DNA from: Bacteroides sp.
GTDB lineage: Bacteria; Bacteroidota; Bacteroidia; Bacteroidales; SM23-62
Assembly (NCBI GenBank): GCA_011053095.1
Contig: DRHS01000024.1
Location: 1-48,625 of the forward strand
Length of the DNA stretch: 48,625 nt
Direction: 5' to 3'
Shown here: piece by piece, positions 36,805 through 46,978 of the stretch
How the letters are laid out: every line of letters begins with the position of its first letter
Position numbering within the stretch: the first letter of the stretch is position 1
Notes under the pieces: generated by a model
What the model was told of the DNA's origin: nothing
Database searches by the model: none
Seen by the model: the letters and a program-made list of their open reading frames with translations, nothing else
Program-made: the position numbers and the translations under genes

Positions 36805-38427
36805 ATGCTTATAACTAAACCAACTAATAAAGCAATCCTCAGCTTAGCGATGATTTTATCTGTTGCGGGGATTTCAATTGCCTTAATGGCCTGCAATGTT
36901 TCAAAAACAAAGAAACCCAATGTAATTCTTCTTTTTACAGACCAGCACAATAAAAAGGTGGTAGGTTTTGACGGACACCCTGATGTGATAACACCAAATC
37001 TCGACAAGCTTGCAAATGAATCATTTGTTTTCGACCGCGCCTATTGTACACGTGGCGTTTGTGTGCCGTCGCGTACTTCTATGATGACAGGTATGATGCC
37101 GCGTACTTTAGGCGTTTTGGCTAACCCTGACCGTAACCCGGTTGTGGACGATGTGGTTTCTATGGCATCAATTATGAAATATAATGGGTACAAGACTTTT
37201 GCCTTTGGAAAACGTCACCTGAATCAGGCTGCGGATAATGGCTGGGATATCAAAAAAGGTCATGGTTATCGTCCCGAAGACGATGATTGTTATGTGAAAT
37301 GGATAGAACGCGAAGGTTATATCAAAGAATTTGCTAACGACTGGGCAGCAGAATTTGGGAAAGGGCCACGTGGTTCCTCGGAATTTGAAACTAAAATTCC
37401 TACAGCTGATTTAGGAACCCGCATCTCAAAATTACCCGAGGAATATACTATGGAAGCCTATACCACAAAGGAAACTGTTAAAATGATTAAAGACCAGGCC
37501 AAAAGCGAGCAGCCCTTTTTCTGTTGGGCAAGCTTTTACCGTCCACATCAACCCTATAATCCCTTGCCAAAATACATGGCCATGTACGATGTTTCCAAAT
37601 GGGGTAAGGGAACCAAAAACGGGGATGCTATTAAAATGCCAGCGAATTTTTACCAGCCAACCGAAACGCTTCCCCCCATGCTGCAGGACCAGAGGAATGG
37701 TGGAAATAAGGTATGGAACATGGATAAAGCCTTTGAGAACGAGCAACTCTGGCGAAACTATATTGGGGCTTATTATGCCCTGGTTACCGAAATTGACCAT
37801 TGTATTGGTCAGATTTTGAAAGCTGTTGAGGAGGCCGGAATAGAGGAAGAAACTATCGTAATTTACACCTCTGACCATGGTGATTTTGTTGGAAATCACG
37901 GAATGGTTGAAAAATGTGCCAGTGGACAAAATGTTTACGAAGACATTTTAAATGTACCCTTGATTTTTAAAATCCCGGGGAATTCGAATAAGGGGAAACG
38001 TACTGCTGACTTGGTAACGCTCGCTGATGTTTTGCCAACCCTTGTTGATTTACTTGATTTGAAACTCCCGGAATCAAAATATCCAATGCAGGGCGAATCT
38101 CTTGCTGAAGTTATTGAGGGATCGGGTTCTTTAAACCGCGACTACATAGTTTCAGAAAGCTGGTCGCAGGCATGCGTGATTACAAAAGATACCAAACTTG
38201 GTATCATGCTTGACCCCACAATAGTGCATCCAAATTTTGATTACAGGGAGTTTGGCAACATGTTTTTTGATATGAAAAATGATCCACTGGAGGTAGATAA
38301 TAGAATCAACGATATAAATTACAGGAAGGAAATAACCAAACTTGAGAAGTACTACGATGATTTTCTAAAAAATACACCGCCAACAGGAAAGGAACTTGTG
38401 ATAAAGGAAAAACAGCAAACAAAATGA
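36805..38427 (+). CDS. Sulfatase, lipoprotein
   Basis: Type I sulfatase of 540 residues. Lipobox cysteine at 30 (LMAC). LLFTDQHNKKVVGFDGHPDVITPNLDKLA is a sulfatase start of the type seen in choline- and arylsulfatase-like groups. The signature is CVPSR at 86-90. The second motif is FGKRHLN, with arginine replacing the usual tryptophan of GKWH. SDHGDFVGNHGMVEK follows near 350. The sequence differs from the CxxC-PAR sulfatases around it and likely belongs to another subfamily with a different sulfate position. The next gene starts 24 bases after its stop. Confidence 0.92.
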   Translation: MLITKPTNKAILSLAMILSVAGISIALMACNVSKTKKPNVILLFTDQHNKKVVGFDGHPDVITPNLDKLANESFVFDRAYCTRGVCVPSRTSMMTGMMPRTLGVLANPDRNPVVDDVVSMASIMKYNGYKTFAFGKRHLNQAADNGWDIKKGHGYRPEDDDCYVKWIEREGYIKEFANDWAAEFGKGPRGSSEFETKIPTADLGTRISKLPEEYTMEAYTTKETVKMIKDQAKSEQPFFCWASFYRPHQPYNPLPKYMAMYDVSKWGKGTKNGDAIKMPANFYQPTETLPPMLQDQRNGGNKVWNMDKAFENEQLWRNYIGAYYALVTEIDHCIGQILKAVEEAGIEEETIVIYTSDHGDFVGNHGMVEKCASGQNVYEDILNVPLIFKIPGNSNKGKRTADLVTLADVLPTLVDLLDLKLPESKYPMQGESLAEVIEGSGSLNRDYIVSESWSQACVITKDTKLGIMLDPTIVHPNFDYREFGNMFFDMKNDPLEVDNRINDINYRKEITKLEKYYDDFLKNTPPTGKELVIKEKQQTK

Positions 38428-38451
38428 CCTTTGGCATTTAAACGAATCATA

Positions 38452-40137
38452 ATGAATAGGGTATCTAGCACCAAAAATATCATAAAAAGTGTTGCCATAA
38501 TTTTACTGGCATTACTTATCTCTTGCTCTGAAAAGGATGTAACAGATCTCAAACCAAAACCCAATGTGATCCTGATAATGACCGATGACCAGAGTTCAAT
38601 TGTCCCGACTACTGAAGATGCTGAATATAATTTCTCGGATGGCAATGCAATGGGTGTTCAATCCCGGCCATTTGGATTTAACGGAGATAGTGAAGTTCAC
38701 ACACCTATTATTGATGATCTGGCAAGAAATGGGATGATTTTCACAAGAGCCTATGTGTCCAGTTCCGTGTGTTCTCCCAGCCGTTATACCACTTTAACGG
38801 GACGTTATGCGGGTCGTTGCGAGGGACAAAGATTCAGTGAACTATTTCCAAGGGGTGAAATGACCCGTGTAGAAAACAATACCGAACTGGAAGAAAGCAG
38901 GGAAAACCTGCCTCGCCTACTGCAGAAAGCCGGATATCGTACCGGATTTGTAGGAAAAAGCCATGTAATTGACCACCATGTTCTCAACAACAGTAAGGAT
39001 TGGGATAAATTGGGCTTAAAAAGCTATGACAGTGAAGCAGACCCCAAAGATCCACAGGTTAGCAAAATTATGGAACACAACCATAAATATTGGGCAGACC
39101 GTATCACAGAATTTGGTTTCGATTACGCCAACGGTGTTTATGCTGCCAACCTGAGGGAGTTGTATAATGATTCGCTTAACATTCATAACCTTGAATGGAA
39201 AAACAAGGCAGCACTCGATTTTATTGATGAAGCCGGTGATGAACCTTTCTTTTTGTATTACAGCGAAATGGTTCCTCATGGACCGGCGCCCTGGATAAGA
39301 AAGGATGGCAAATATGTTTACGGGCTCGATTCCAATCCTCATTTTACCGGAAAAGGTTATGTTGAAGATGATTTTAAAAACATGCCCAACCGGGAGCAAA
39401 TTAAGAAGGAAGTCATTGCAGCCGGTAAAGATCCCGACCATGCCTGGTTAGCCTGGTTTGACCAGGCAGTTGGTTCTGTAATTGAAAAACTGAAAGAAAA
39501 AGGCATCCTTGAAAACACGCTGATAATTATTACTTCTGACCATGGGAATTATAATTACGGTAAGTCAACCATCTACGAAGGTGGGATAAAGATTCCATTA
39601 ATGATGTACTGGGAAGCAGGCATCGATGCGGGTTCAACCTACGATGAATTGGTGCAGAACATCGATTTTACCCCAACTTTTCTGGAACTGGCAGGAGTAA
39701 ACCTTTCGACAGTAAAAGAGTTGGATGGAGTTAGTTTGAAGGAGACTTTACAGGGCAAGCAGAAACCGGTGCATGATTATTTGTTTTTTGAGCTCGGTTT
39801 TGCTCGTGGGGTAATGACCAAAGACCTGAAGTACATTACTGTTCGCTACAACGAAAAATTAAAGCAACAGGTAGAAGAAGGAGTAGTTTTTACCGGTTGG
39901 AACAATCATAAATACAAGCAACCCTATTACATCCGCAACAGTCACCTTGGGTATCACGCTGCATTGTTAAACGAGCATTATTTTGAAGCAAACCAGCTTT
40001 TCGACCTTAAAAATGATTCAAAAGAAAATAGCAATATAGCTGCAGCAAATCCCGGTAAGGTAAAGGAGATGAAAAAATTACTGGTTAAAAGTTTAAAAAC
40101 ATTTCCGGGAAGACCCTATGGGGAATTGGTGAAATAA
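38452..40137 (+). CDS. Sulfatase, lipoprotein
   Basis: Type I sulfatase, 561 residues from the ATG at 38452 (the frame is open from a TTG at 38431, less likely). Lipobox cysteine at 25 (LLISC), signature CSPSR at about 107-111, metal motif IMTDDQSS, second motif VGKSHVIDHH in place of GKWH, and TSDHGNYNYGKSTIYEGGIKIPL. An insert between the first metal motif and TPIIDDLA (about 47-83) is longer than in its neighbours. Spaced closely with the sulfatases on both sides (24 and 19 bases), so an operon is likely. Substrate not assignable. Confidence 0.92.
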   Translation: MNRVSSTKNIIKSVAIILLALLISCSEKDVTDLKPKPNVILIMTDDQSSIVPTTEDAEYNFSDGNAMGVQSRPFGFNGDSEVHTPIIDDLARNGMIFTRAYVSSSVCSPSRYTTLTGRYAGRCEGQRFSELFPRGEMTRVENNTELEESRENLPRLLQKAGYRTGFVGKSHVIDHHVLNNSKDWDKLGLKSYDSEADPKDPQVSKIMEHNHKYWADRITEFGFDYANGVYAANLRELYNDSLNIHNLEWKNKAALDFIDEAGDEPFFLYYSEMVPHGPAPWIRKDGKYVYGLDSNPHFTGKGYVEDDFKNMPNREQIKKEVIAAGKDPDHAWLAWFDQAVGSVIEKLKEKGILENTLIIITSDHGNYNYGKSTIYEGGIKIPLMMYWEAGIDAGSTYDELVQNIDFTPTFLELAGVNLSTVKELDGVSLKETLQGKQKPVHDYLFFELGFARGVMTKDLKYITVRYNEKLKQQVEEGVVFTGWNNHKYKQPYYIRNSHLGYHAALLNEHYFEANQLFDLKNDSKENSNIAAANPGKVKEMKKLLVKSLKTFPGRPYGELVK

Positions 40138-40156
40138 GGATAATTAAAGTTAAACT

Positions 40157-41719
40157 ATGATTACAAGGAAAATGTTCCTGTTAAATGCCTGTATGGCGTT
40201 GTTTGCAGCCTTCCAGTTCGGTTGTGCCGATAAGAAAGAGGTATCCAAACCTAATTTATTGTTTATTATGACCGATCAACAACGATACGATGCCCTGAGT
40301 ATTGCAGGGAACAGTATTATAAAAACTCCACATCTGGATAAACTTGCCCTACAGGGTGCGTTCTTCAGAAATGTTTATACTCAATGTGCAGTATGTGCAC
40401 CTGCTAGAGCTGCAATTCTTACAGGGTATTCCATTGAAAATAATTGCATCAGGACAAACTCCATCTGGAAAGATGAACCTAGTTTAGATGTTATGACCAT
40501 GCCCACTTTTGATGAAATCCTTCATGAAAATGGTTATACCTGCGAATACTTCGGGAAATGGCATTGCCCCGAAGAACCAACAACTATTTACAACGAATTT
40601 ATTACATTAAGCGAATATCGTTCCTATGTAAACGAGCAGGTTCCTTACGTTGAACCGAAAGAAGGGCAACTCATATCGACTGCCTCCAAAAGAGCTTATA
40701 CTCCCAATCCCATAGATAAGCATTATGGAATGAACTATAAAGATGTTCTTGACAAGCGCAAAAAGGAGCGGTTTGCTCAAACCGAATTACACGGTGTTTC
40801 CAATATCCCGGCGGAGCACACTTCAACCGCTTTTGTTTGTAAAAATACCATAGAGGCAATCAAAAGAAACAGCAATAAGCCATTTAGTATTACTGCTTCT
40901 ATAAACTTTCCACATGCTCCCATGATTCCTATCCGGGAATATGCCGATTTGTATAGGCCTGAGGACATGCCGGTACCTTCAAGTATTTCTGACAACATGA
41001 GTAACTCGCCGTATATTAATTCAAATGGAAGATTAAGAAGTACCGAATATGCCGATCCGGAAAAAATAAAGTACATGATCGCCAACTACTACGCCCTTGT
41101 CACTGAAATTGACAGCTGGGTTGGGAAAATACTCAAGACTCTTGATGAATTAGGATTGGCTGAGAATACCATCGTGATTTTCACAAGCGATCATGGAGAA
41201 ATGCTTGGAGCTCATGGCATGAGGGAGAAAAATGTGTTCTACGAAGAATCGGCACATATACCTTTATTGATTCGATATCCAAAAGAAATGGAAAGTGGAA
41301 CTGTGATAGACAATTATGTAACAAACCTTGACCTGTTTTCAACGATACTGGATTATACGGGATTGGGAGAAAATAGTAAATCCGATGGTCGAAGTCTTAG
41401 AGATCTTATAGAAGGCAGGGAATCGGACCGTCCTGAATATATTGTTACAGAGTGGAATTTTAGAGGTGATGTAATATCAAACTATATGGTGTTACATGAA
41501 GGATGGAAACTTATGGTTCCTTATTCAGAATCATCGAAGGTAATCAATGCCATGTACGATCTGAACTCTGATCCTGATGAGATAAACAACCTATTAGGCT
41601 CGAATCCTGAAAGTGAAAAGTATAAAGAGAAGGCGGAAGAACTGAAGGGGTATCTTTTGGAATGGTTGGAAAGAACGAATTCCAACTATTATGAAGGTGT
41701 TAAAAACAGAAAATTATAA
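40157..41719 (+). CDS. Sulfatase, lipoprotein
   Basis: Type I sulfatase of 520 residues. Lipobox cysteine at 23 (QFGC). MTDQQRYDALSIAGN, CAPAR at 80-84, GKWH at 133-136 and TSDHGEMLGAHGMREKNVFYEE are all intact. It is most like the catalytic domain of the protein at 25449 (shared REKNVFYEESAHIPLL and ILDY). It lacks the Ig, jelly-roll and T9SS domains of that protein, so it is probably the anchored counterpart. The beta-helix gene starts 12 bases after its stop. Confidence 0.94.
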   Translation: MITRKMFLLNACMALFAAFQFGCADKKEVSKPNLLFIMTDQQRYDALSIAGNSIIKTPHLDKLALQGAFFRNVYTQCAVCAPARAAILTGYSIENNCIRTNSIWKDEPSLDVMTMPTFDEILHENGYTCEYFGKWHCPEEPTTIYNEFITLSEYRSYVNEQVPYVEPKEGQLISTASKRAYTPNPIDKHYGMNYKDVLDKRKKERFAQTELHGVSNIPAEHTSTAFVCKNTIEAIKRNSNKPFSITASINFPHAPMIPIREYADLYRPEDMPVPSSISDNMSNSPYINSNGRLRSTEYADPEKIKYMIANYYALVTEIDSWVGKILKTLDELGLAENTIVIFTSDHGEMLGAHGMREKNVFYEESAHIPLLIRYPKEMESGTVIDNYVTNLDLFSTILDYTGLGENSKSDGRSLRDLIEGRESDRPEYIVTEWNFRGDVISNYMVLHEGWKLMVPYSESSKVINAMYDLNSDPDEINNLLGSNPESEKYKEKAEELKGYLLEWLERTNSNYYEGVKNRKL

Positions 41720-41731
41720 TAAAATAATACT

Positions 41732-42973
41732 ATGAAATCGATTGTTTGTGTAACTGCATTATTACTACTGACCTTCAATGTAATGAAGGCAACCAATGAA
41801 ACCAGTATCCGAGAATTCAATGTGAAACCGGAGAATACTCCCGAGCAGAACAAAGTAAACTTACAAAAGGCAATTGACTGGGCTTCGAAAAGCGGATCAG
41901 CCTTGTTTGTTGAACCCTCAGAGGAGCCCTATCCGGTTGCAGGCGGCATCGTACTGAGAAAGAATGTTTCTTTAATAGGGGTACATGGGCCAACTCCCCG
42001 GGGAACAATTCACGAAACCAAAAAACAACCTGTAGGATCTGTCTTTGAAATCAGGGATAAGGAAAATGTCTTTATTACCGTGGAATCCGCAACACAGATT
42101 AAAGGCATACAATTCTGGTATCCTGAGCAGACAATAAAGGACCCTGAGGCAATTATTCCCTATAAGGCAACCATCCAGGTATCACAAACTGAGAGGGCAC
42201 AGGGAGTTTACCTTTCATGCCTTACTTTTTACGGGGAGTACCTGGCTTTTGATTTTAATGCCAGCCGCCAATTTCCTTGCGAGTTAATGGTTTTTGAACA
42301 TTGTTACGGTTTTCCACTGAGTGGTGAATTCATACGGATGGATTATTGTTATGATGTCCCCCGTATATTGCATTGCCACGTCAACCCGGCAATTCAGCGT
42401 TTTATTGGTGGACAATACGGCCGCGAAGTAGTAGATGCGGTTATTGCCCGGAAAACCTTTGCCTATACCATAAACCATACAGATAATGCACAGCTTATTG
42501 ACCTGTTTACCTTCGGAACCTATGGAGGGATCTTACTCGACGGGGAATCATATGGGCAGTTGACCAACTTTAATTTCGACTGTGTGGCGGTAGGGATTTT
42601 AAAGCGCGGGAATAATACAAAGAACCGCAACTGGCAGATTGCGCAGGGATCAATCATAGCAAACACAGGGGAAGATGTGGAAAATATCCATCCAATTATT
42701 ATTGAAGGACAGGGCCATACTGCAATAAGCAATGTGGAAGCATTTTCAGGTGGCAACCGTGCACTCACTACTGTTCCCGAAAACATGTCATGGGATTACA
42801 TGCTGGTTAAAGGAGATGAGAAATTAACGGTTTCAATCTGGGGAAGCCGAATGCGAAATTATATAGCCGACAACCCAATTAGCATTGAAAATAATAAGGC
42901 AATTATACATATATCGGGGTGCTTCAATAAAGATGAAAACTTAATCAATAAGACCTTTGGTAAGACGAAATAA
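41732..42973 (+). CDS. Secreted right-handed beta-helix protein (pectate-lyase-3-like)
   Basis: 413 residues with a signal peptide (about 1-20, ending KATNE). The start of the mature part (EFNVKPENTPEQNKVNLQKAIDWA) resembles the N-terminal cap of pectate-lyase-3 or GH28-related beta-helix proteins, in which an NTxxLQxAI pattern opens the first coil. Stacked strands follow, for example GIVLRKNVSLIGVHG, VFITVESATQIKGIQFWYP and TAISNVEAFSGGN. No T9SS tail. Could be a lyase, a hydrolase or a binding protein; a uronic-acid lyase would supply the substrate of the GH105-like protein. Lies between a sulfatase and GH92, tightly spaced. Confidence 0.75.
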   Translation: MKSIVCVTALLLLTFNVMKATNETSIREFNVKPENTPEQNKVNLQKAIDWASKSGSALFVEPSEEPYPVAGGIVLRKNVSLIGVHGPTPRGTIHETKKQPVGSVFEIRDKENVFITVESATQIKGIQFWYPEQTIKDPEAIIPYKATIQVSQTERAQGVYLSCLTFYGEYLAFDFNASRQFPCELMVFEHCYGFPLSGEFIRMDYCYDVPRILHCHVNPAIQRFIGGQYGREVVDAVIARKTFAYTINHTDNAQLIDLFTFGTYGGILLDGESYGQLTNFNFDCVAVGILKRGNNTKNRNWQIAQGSIIANTGEDVENIHPIIIEGQGHTAISNVEAFSGGNRALTTVPENMSWDYMLVKGDEKLTVSIWGSRMRNYIADNPISIENNKAIIHISGCFNKDENLINKTFGKTK

Positions 42974-42997
42974 CGTATACCCATAAATTCGAACAAA

Positions 42998-45274
42998 ATG
43001 AAGACAATTTTCTATTTCAGCTTATTTATTGCGATACTAACATCATGTAATACCAAGCAACAGGAGACAGTACAGGATAATACAAAATATGTAAATACTT
43101 TTATCGGCACGGGGGGGCACGGGCATGTTTTTCCCGGGGCGACGACGCCTTATGGGATGGTGCAGTTAAGTCCCGATACGCGTACCCTGGGCTGGGATGC
43201 ATGCGGGGGGTATCATTACACTGATAGTTCTATTATTGGTTTTAGCCACACACATTTAAGTGGAACGGGTATTAGCGATTTGGGCGATTTCCTGTTTATG
43301 CCCTTCTCCGGAGAGGCAAAAGTAAATCCCGGAAGTCCCGAGAATCCGGATGAAGGCTACCGTTCACGGTTTAGCCATGAAAATGAAAAGTCCGAACCCG
43401 GGTACTATTCTGTTTTCCTGGATGATTATGGTATTCAGGCTGAATTAGCAGCAAATACACGCACCGGCTTTCATCGGTATACTTTTCCTGAAAACGGACA
43501 AACAGGTGTTATCATTGACTTGGCGCATACCATTTATCCCGACAGAAATCCCTCGCACGAGTTTCAAATAATCAGCGAGACCGAAATCTCGGGTTATAAG
43601 GGCTCGGGTGGCTGGGCAAAGGAGCAGCATACCTGGTTTCATGCAAAATTCAATAAACCCTTTAAATGTATTATTTATGATAATGGCCAGAAATCAAGCG
43701 ATACCGAAAATGCAAAATCAAAAAACCTGCTTGCTGTATTAACCTTCGATTCATCGGATAGTGAAGAATTACTTGTTAAAGTTGGGATCTCACATGTTGA
43801 TTATGAAGGTGCTAAGAACAATCTCGAAGAGGAAATTGGGGATTGGGACTTTGATGCAGTACGCGAATCTGCCGGGCAAATGTGGGCAAGTGAGTTGAAT
43901 CAGATCAAAACAGAAGGTGGGAGCACTGATGAAAAGGCCATTTTTTACACATCCCTGTATCATTCAGCAATCAGTCCTTACACCTTCAGTGATGTGGATG
44001 GGCGCTACCGTGGAATGGATCAGCAAATATATCAGTCGGATGAGAAGGTTATTTATACGGTATTTTCCTTATGGGATACTTTCCGTGGACAGCACCCGCT
44101 AAAAACCATCCTTGATCCGGAGCGTAATAACGATTTTATTAAAACCCTGCTTACCAAATATGACCAGGGTGGTACCTTGCCCATGTGGGAGCTGGTAGGA
44201 AACTACACCGGAACAATGATTGGCTATCACTCCGTACCTGTTATCGTCGATGCTTATTTTAAGGGAAGCAGAGATTTTGATGTTGAAAAAGCTTACACGG
44301 CCATGGTTGAAGCAGCTGAGTATAATACTGAGGGTATTCTTTTCCCCTCGGAAAGAGTTCAGCAAAAGTTAATGCCTCTGGCTAAAAAATATAACGAGGA
44401 ACTGGGCTATGTTCCAGCCGATATGGAAAATGAATCGGTCTCAAAAGCCCTTGAGTATGCTTACAACGATTGGTGTATTGCGCAAATGGCAAAGGAGCTG
44501 GGCAAAACCGAGGATTACAATCGATTCATGGAGCGTTCGAAACGATACGCCGAATACTATGATAAAGAAACCGGTTTTATGCGGGGGAAAAATCAAGATG
44601 GAAAGTGGCGGGAACCTTTTGATCCGAGGTTTTCTCGGCATCGCCAAGACGATTACACCGAAGGAAATGCTTTTCAGTGGTCATGGTTTGTACCGCATGA
44701 CGTGGAAGGATTGGTTGAATTATTGGGGGGTAGAGAAACGTTTGCAGAAAAGCTTGATACACTTTTTTCCACCAGCTCAGAATTATCAGGTGAGGAAGTT
44801 TCAAGTGATATTACCGGATTGATTGGCCAGTATGCTCATGGCAACGAACCCAGTCATCATATTGCGCATATGTATAATTTTATTGGTCAGGGTTGGAAGA
44901 CGCAGGAACTCACCCATGAGATTATGAGTGAATTGTACTTCAATAACCCCAACGGTCTGGCAGGTAATGAAGACTGCGGACAAATGTCGGCCTGGTATGT
45001 TCTGAATGCAATGGGATTTTATTCTTTCTGTCCCGGCGAACCTGTTTATTCCATCGGGCGGCCGGTTTTCGACAAAGTGGAAATCAGTCTAACAAATGGA
45101 AAAGTATTTACAGTTATCGCAACGAATAACAGCCCGGAAAATAGTTATGTACAATCAGCAAAACTGGACGGCGAGCAACTGACAAAAGCATTTTTTACCC
45201 ATGAGAATATTCTAAATGGCGGTACGCTTGAATTTGAGATGGGAGCAACTCCCAATAAGGATTTGTTCAATTAA
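42998..45274 (+). CDS. GH92 alpha-mannosidase, lipoprotein
   Basis: Matches GH92, calcium-dependent exo-alpha-mannosidases. Lipobox cysteine at 17 (LTSC). The N-terminal domain opens KYVNTFIGTGGHGHVFPGATTPYGMVQLSPDTR, the hallmark GH92 start. The (alpha/alpha)6 part contains YHSAISPYTFSDVDGRYRG, WDTFRGQHPL, YVPADMENESVSKALEYAYNDW, WSWFVPHD, GNEPSHHIAHMYNF and GNEDCGQMSAWYVLNAMGFY; the last two carry residues that bind calcium and act in catalysis. 758 residues, complete. The product would be mannose, which supports an alpha-mannan-type substrate. 24 bases after the beta-helix gene; a 113-base gap without signals follows. Confidence 0.95.
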   Translation: MKTIFYFSLFIAILTSCNTKQQETVQDNTKYVNTFIGTGGHGHVFPGATTPYGMVQLSPDTRTLGWDACGGYHYTDSSIIGFSHTHLSGTGISDLGDFLFMPFSGEAKVNPGSPENPDEGYRSRFSHENEKSEPGYYSVFLDDYGIQAELAANTRTGFHRYTFPENGQTGVIIDLAHTIYPDRNPSHEFQIISETEISGYKGSGGWAKEQHTWFHAKFNKPFKCIIYDNGQKSSDTENAKSKNLLAVLTFDSSDSEELLVKVGISHVDYEGAKNNLEEEIGDWDFDAVRESAGQMWASELNQIKTEGGSTDEKAIFYTSLYHSAISPYTFSDVDGRYRGMDQQIYQSDEKVIYTVFSLWDTFRGQHPLKTILDPERNNDFIKTLLTKYDQGGTLPMWELVGNYTGTMIGYHSVPVIVDAYFKGSRDFDVEKAYTAMVEAAEYNTEGILFPSERVQQKLMPLAKKYNEELGYVPADMENESVSKALEYAYNDWCIAQMAKELGKTEDYNRFMERSKRYAEYYDKETGFMRGKNQDGKWREPFDPRFSRHRQDDYTEGNAFQWSWFVPHDVEGLVELLGGRETFAEKLDTLFSTSSELSGEEVSSDITGLIGQYAHGNEPSHHIAHMYNFIGQGWKTQELTHEIMSELYFNNPNGLAGNEDCGQMSAWYVLNAMGFYSFCPGEPVYSIGRPVFDKVEISLTNGKVFTVIATNNSPENSYVQSAKLDGEQLTKAFFTHENILNGGTLEFEMGATPNKDLFN

Positions 45275-45387
45275 AGTATTCGCCTTTTTGAAACAAGTGT
45301 GGAATCCGCGGGTTGGTATTCTATTCTCCTTCTCAAAATTGACCGGGAAATGCAAGTTCGCCGGTGATGAACTAAAAAATCATATAA

Positions 45388-46917
45388 ATGAAACTGCTTT
45401 ATTATTTCACAGTAATATTTTTTATTCTATTGTCAATTGGGGGACAGGCTCAAAACACGACAAAGGATAGTCTCAAGCCAAATATTGTATTGCTATTTAT
45501 CGATGACTGGGCCTGGAACGGGACACCTGTCCTGATGGATGAAGGGATGCCAAACTCGCAAATGCCTGTATTGCAAATGCCAAATGTGGAGAAACTTGCC
45601 AGCCAGGGTATGAAATTCCGAAATGCTTATCCTGGTGCACCCCAATGCTCACCCTCGAGGGTATGTCTGCAAACCGGGAAATCTGCACCGAGGAGTGGTT
45701 TTACGGTTTATATGGGCAATGGGGGATCGGACTATTATGACCCTAACCCTGAATACAGCAAATTTCCAGTGGTTCCATGTGTCTCTGATATGACCATAGA
45801 CGATGATGCCGTCACAATTCCAGAGGCTCTGAATCCTCTGGGTTATTCCTGTGCACATGTTGGGAAATGGCATATGAGAGGCAGTCCCAAGGATGAAGGG
45901 TATGCTGTCCACGATGGGAATACGACCAACAAGCCTGGGAATCAGGAAATCGAGGATGATCCTAAACTGATGTTCAGCATTACAAAGAAGGCTACTGATT
46001 TTATGGAGGAACAGGTTCAGGCAAATAAGCCATTTTACCTTCAGATTTCGCATTATGCAATGCATGCTGGTTTTGAATGCCTGCCGGAAACGCGTGAAAA
46101 GTATGCAAAGATGCCTGAAATTCAGGAATATTATCGTAAGGTGGGAAAGACAGCTGAAACCATCGGACGGAGGCACAGGGACCCGGCAACCTGGATGGGA
46201 ATGGGAGATGACCTGGATGGCAGGATTGGGGCTGTATTGGATAAAATTGAAGAGCTTGGCATTGAGGATAATACATATGTGATCATGGTTTCCGACAATG
46301 GCTACCGTCATTTCTTTTATCCGGGACTCACTCAACCTCTTCATGGTGGAAAATGGTGGGTTTGGCAGGGAGGAATACGTGTTCCGATGCTGGTAAAAGG
46401 ACCTGACATTAAACCTGGTACGGTTTGCAATGATAATGTAGTCAACTATGACTTCCTTCCCACCTTTGTAGACTGGGCTGGCGGTCAACCTGAAAAGTTA
46501 AAAGACATTGATGGTGTAAGCCTTGCCGGACTGATGCGTGGTGAAAAAACCAGTAATAAATTCCGTAACCGTTACCTGTATTTTCATTATCCGCATTACC
46601 GTACATCAATGCCCCATTCGGCAATTGTTTCTGGCACACAGAAAGTAATGCATTTTTATGAAGCACCCGATATCCCCATGTTGTTTGATCTGGCTGCCGA
46701 CGAAGGAGAAGTGAAAAACCTGGCCGCAGAAAAACCAGAAGTACACAAAAAACTATTTAAGGAAATGATGCACTATTTCGATGAAGTTGAGGCCAGGTTA
46801 CCGAAAAGTAATCCTGATTATAAGCTTGATAATTATAAACAGGCCAATGGGTATAATGAGCGGGTATCATGGGGACCTTTTAAAGGAGACCGTTCATTGG
46901 AAGACGATGAAAAATAA
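45388..46917 (+). CDS. Sulfatase, periplasmic
   Basis: Type I sulfatase of 509 residues with an ordinary signal peptide (1-22, GGQAQ), no lipobox and no T9SS tail. Motifs are LLFIDDWAW (metal site, with tryptophan after DD instead of the usual glutamine or methionine), CSPSR at 87-91, GKWHMRG at 159-165, SDNGYRHFF and [16 protein letters not shown]. It belongs to a subfamily different from the CxxC-PAR group. Placed between GH92 and GH99, so it likely exposes mannose residues for these enzymes; this role is inferred from position only. Confidence 0.92.
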   Translation: MKLLYYFTVIFFILLSIGGQAQNTTKDSLKPNIVLLFIDDWAWNGTPVLMDEGMPNSQMPVLQMPNVEKLASQGMKFRNAYPGAPQCSPSRVCLQTGKSAPRSGFTVYMGNGGSDYYDPNPEYSKFPVVPCVSDMTIDDDAVTIPEALNPLGYSCAHVGKWHMRGSPKDEGYAVHDGNTTNKPGNQEIEDDPKLMFSITKKATDFMEEQVQANKPFYLQISHYAMHAGFECLPETREKYAKMPEIQEYYRKVGKTAETIGRRHRDPATWMGMGDDLDGRIGAVLDKIEELGIEDNTYVIMVSDNGYRHFFYPGLTQPLHGGKWWVWQGGIRVPMLVKGPDIKPGTVCNDNVVNYDFLPTFVDWAGGQPEKLKDIDGVSLAGLMRGEKTSNKFRNRYLYFHYPHYRTSMPHSAIVSGTQKVMHFYEAPDIPMLFDLAADEGEVKNLAAEKPEVHKKLFKEMMHYFDEVEARLPKSNPDYKLDNYKQANGYNERVSWGPFKGDRSLEDDEK

Positions 46918-46978
46918 ATAGACGAATATACAAGACTGATTGCTTCAGTATACGTTAATCTCACTAATTATTAATTAA

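Noticed and set aside
36805..41719. Possible foreign island of three sulfatases
   Set aside because: The sequence style seemed slightly different, but I could not compute composition, and the genes fit the locus in content and spacing.
45275..45387. Coding-like patch between GH92 and the following sulfatase
   Set aside because: GH92 ends normally and no frame gives a recognisable protein, so it was treated as a plain gap.
45649..46488. 279-codon minus-strand ORF across the sulfatase at 45388
   Set aside because: Antisense shadow of a well-supported sulfatase; no recognisable product.
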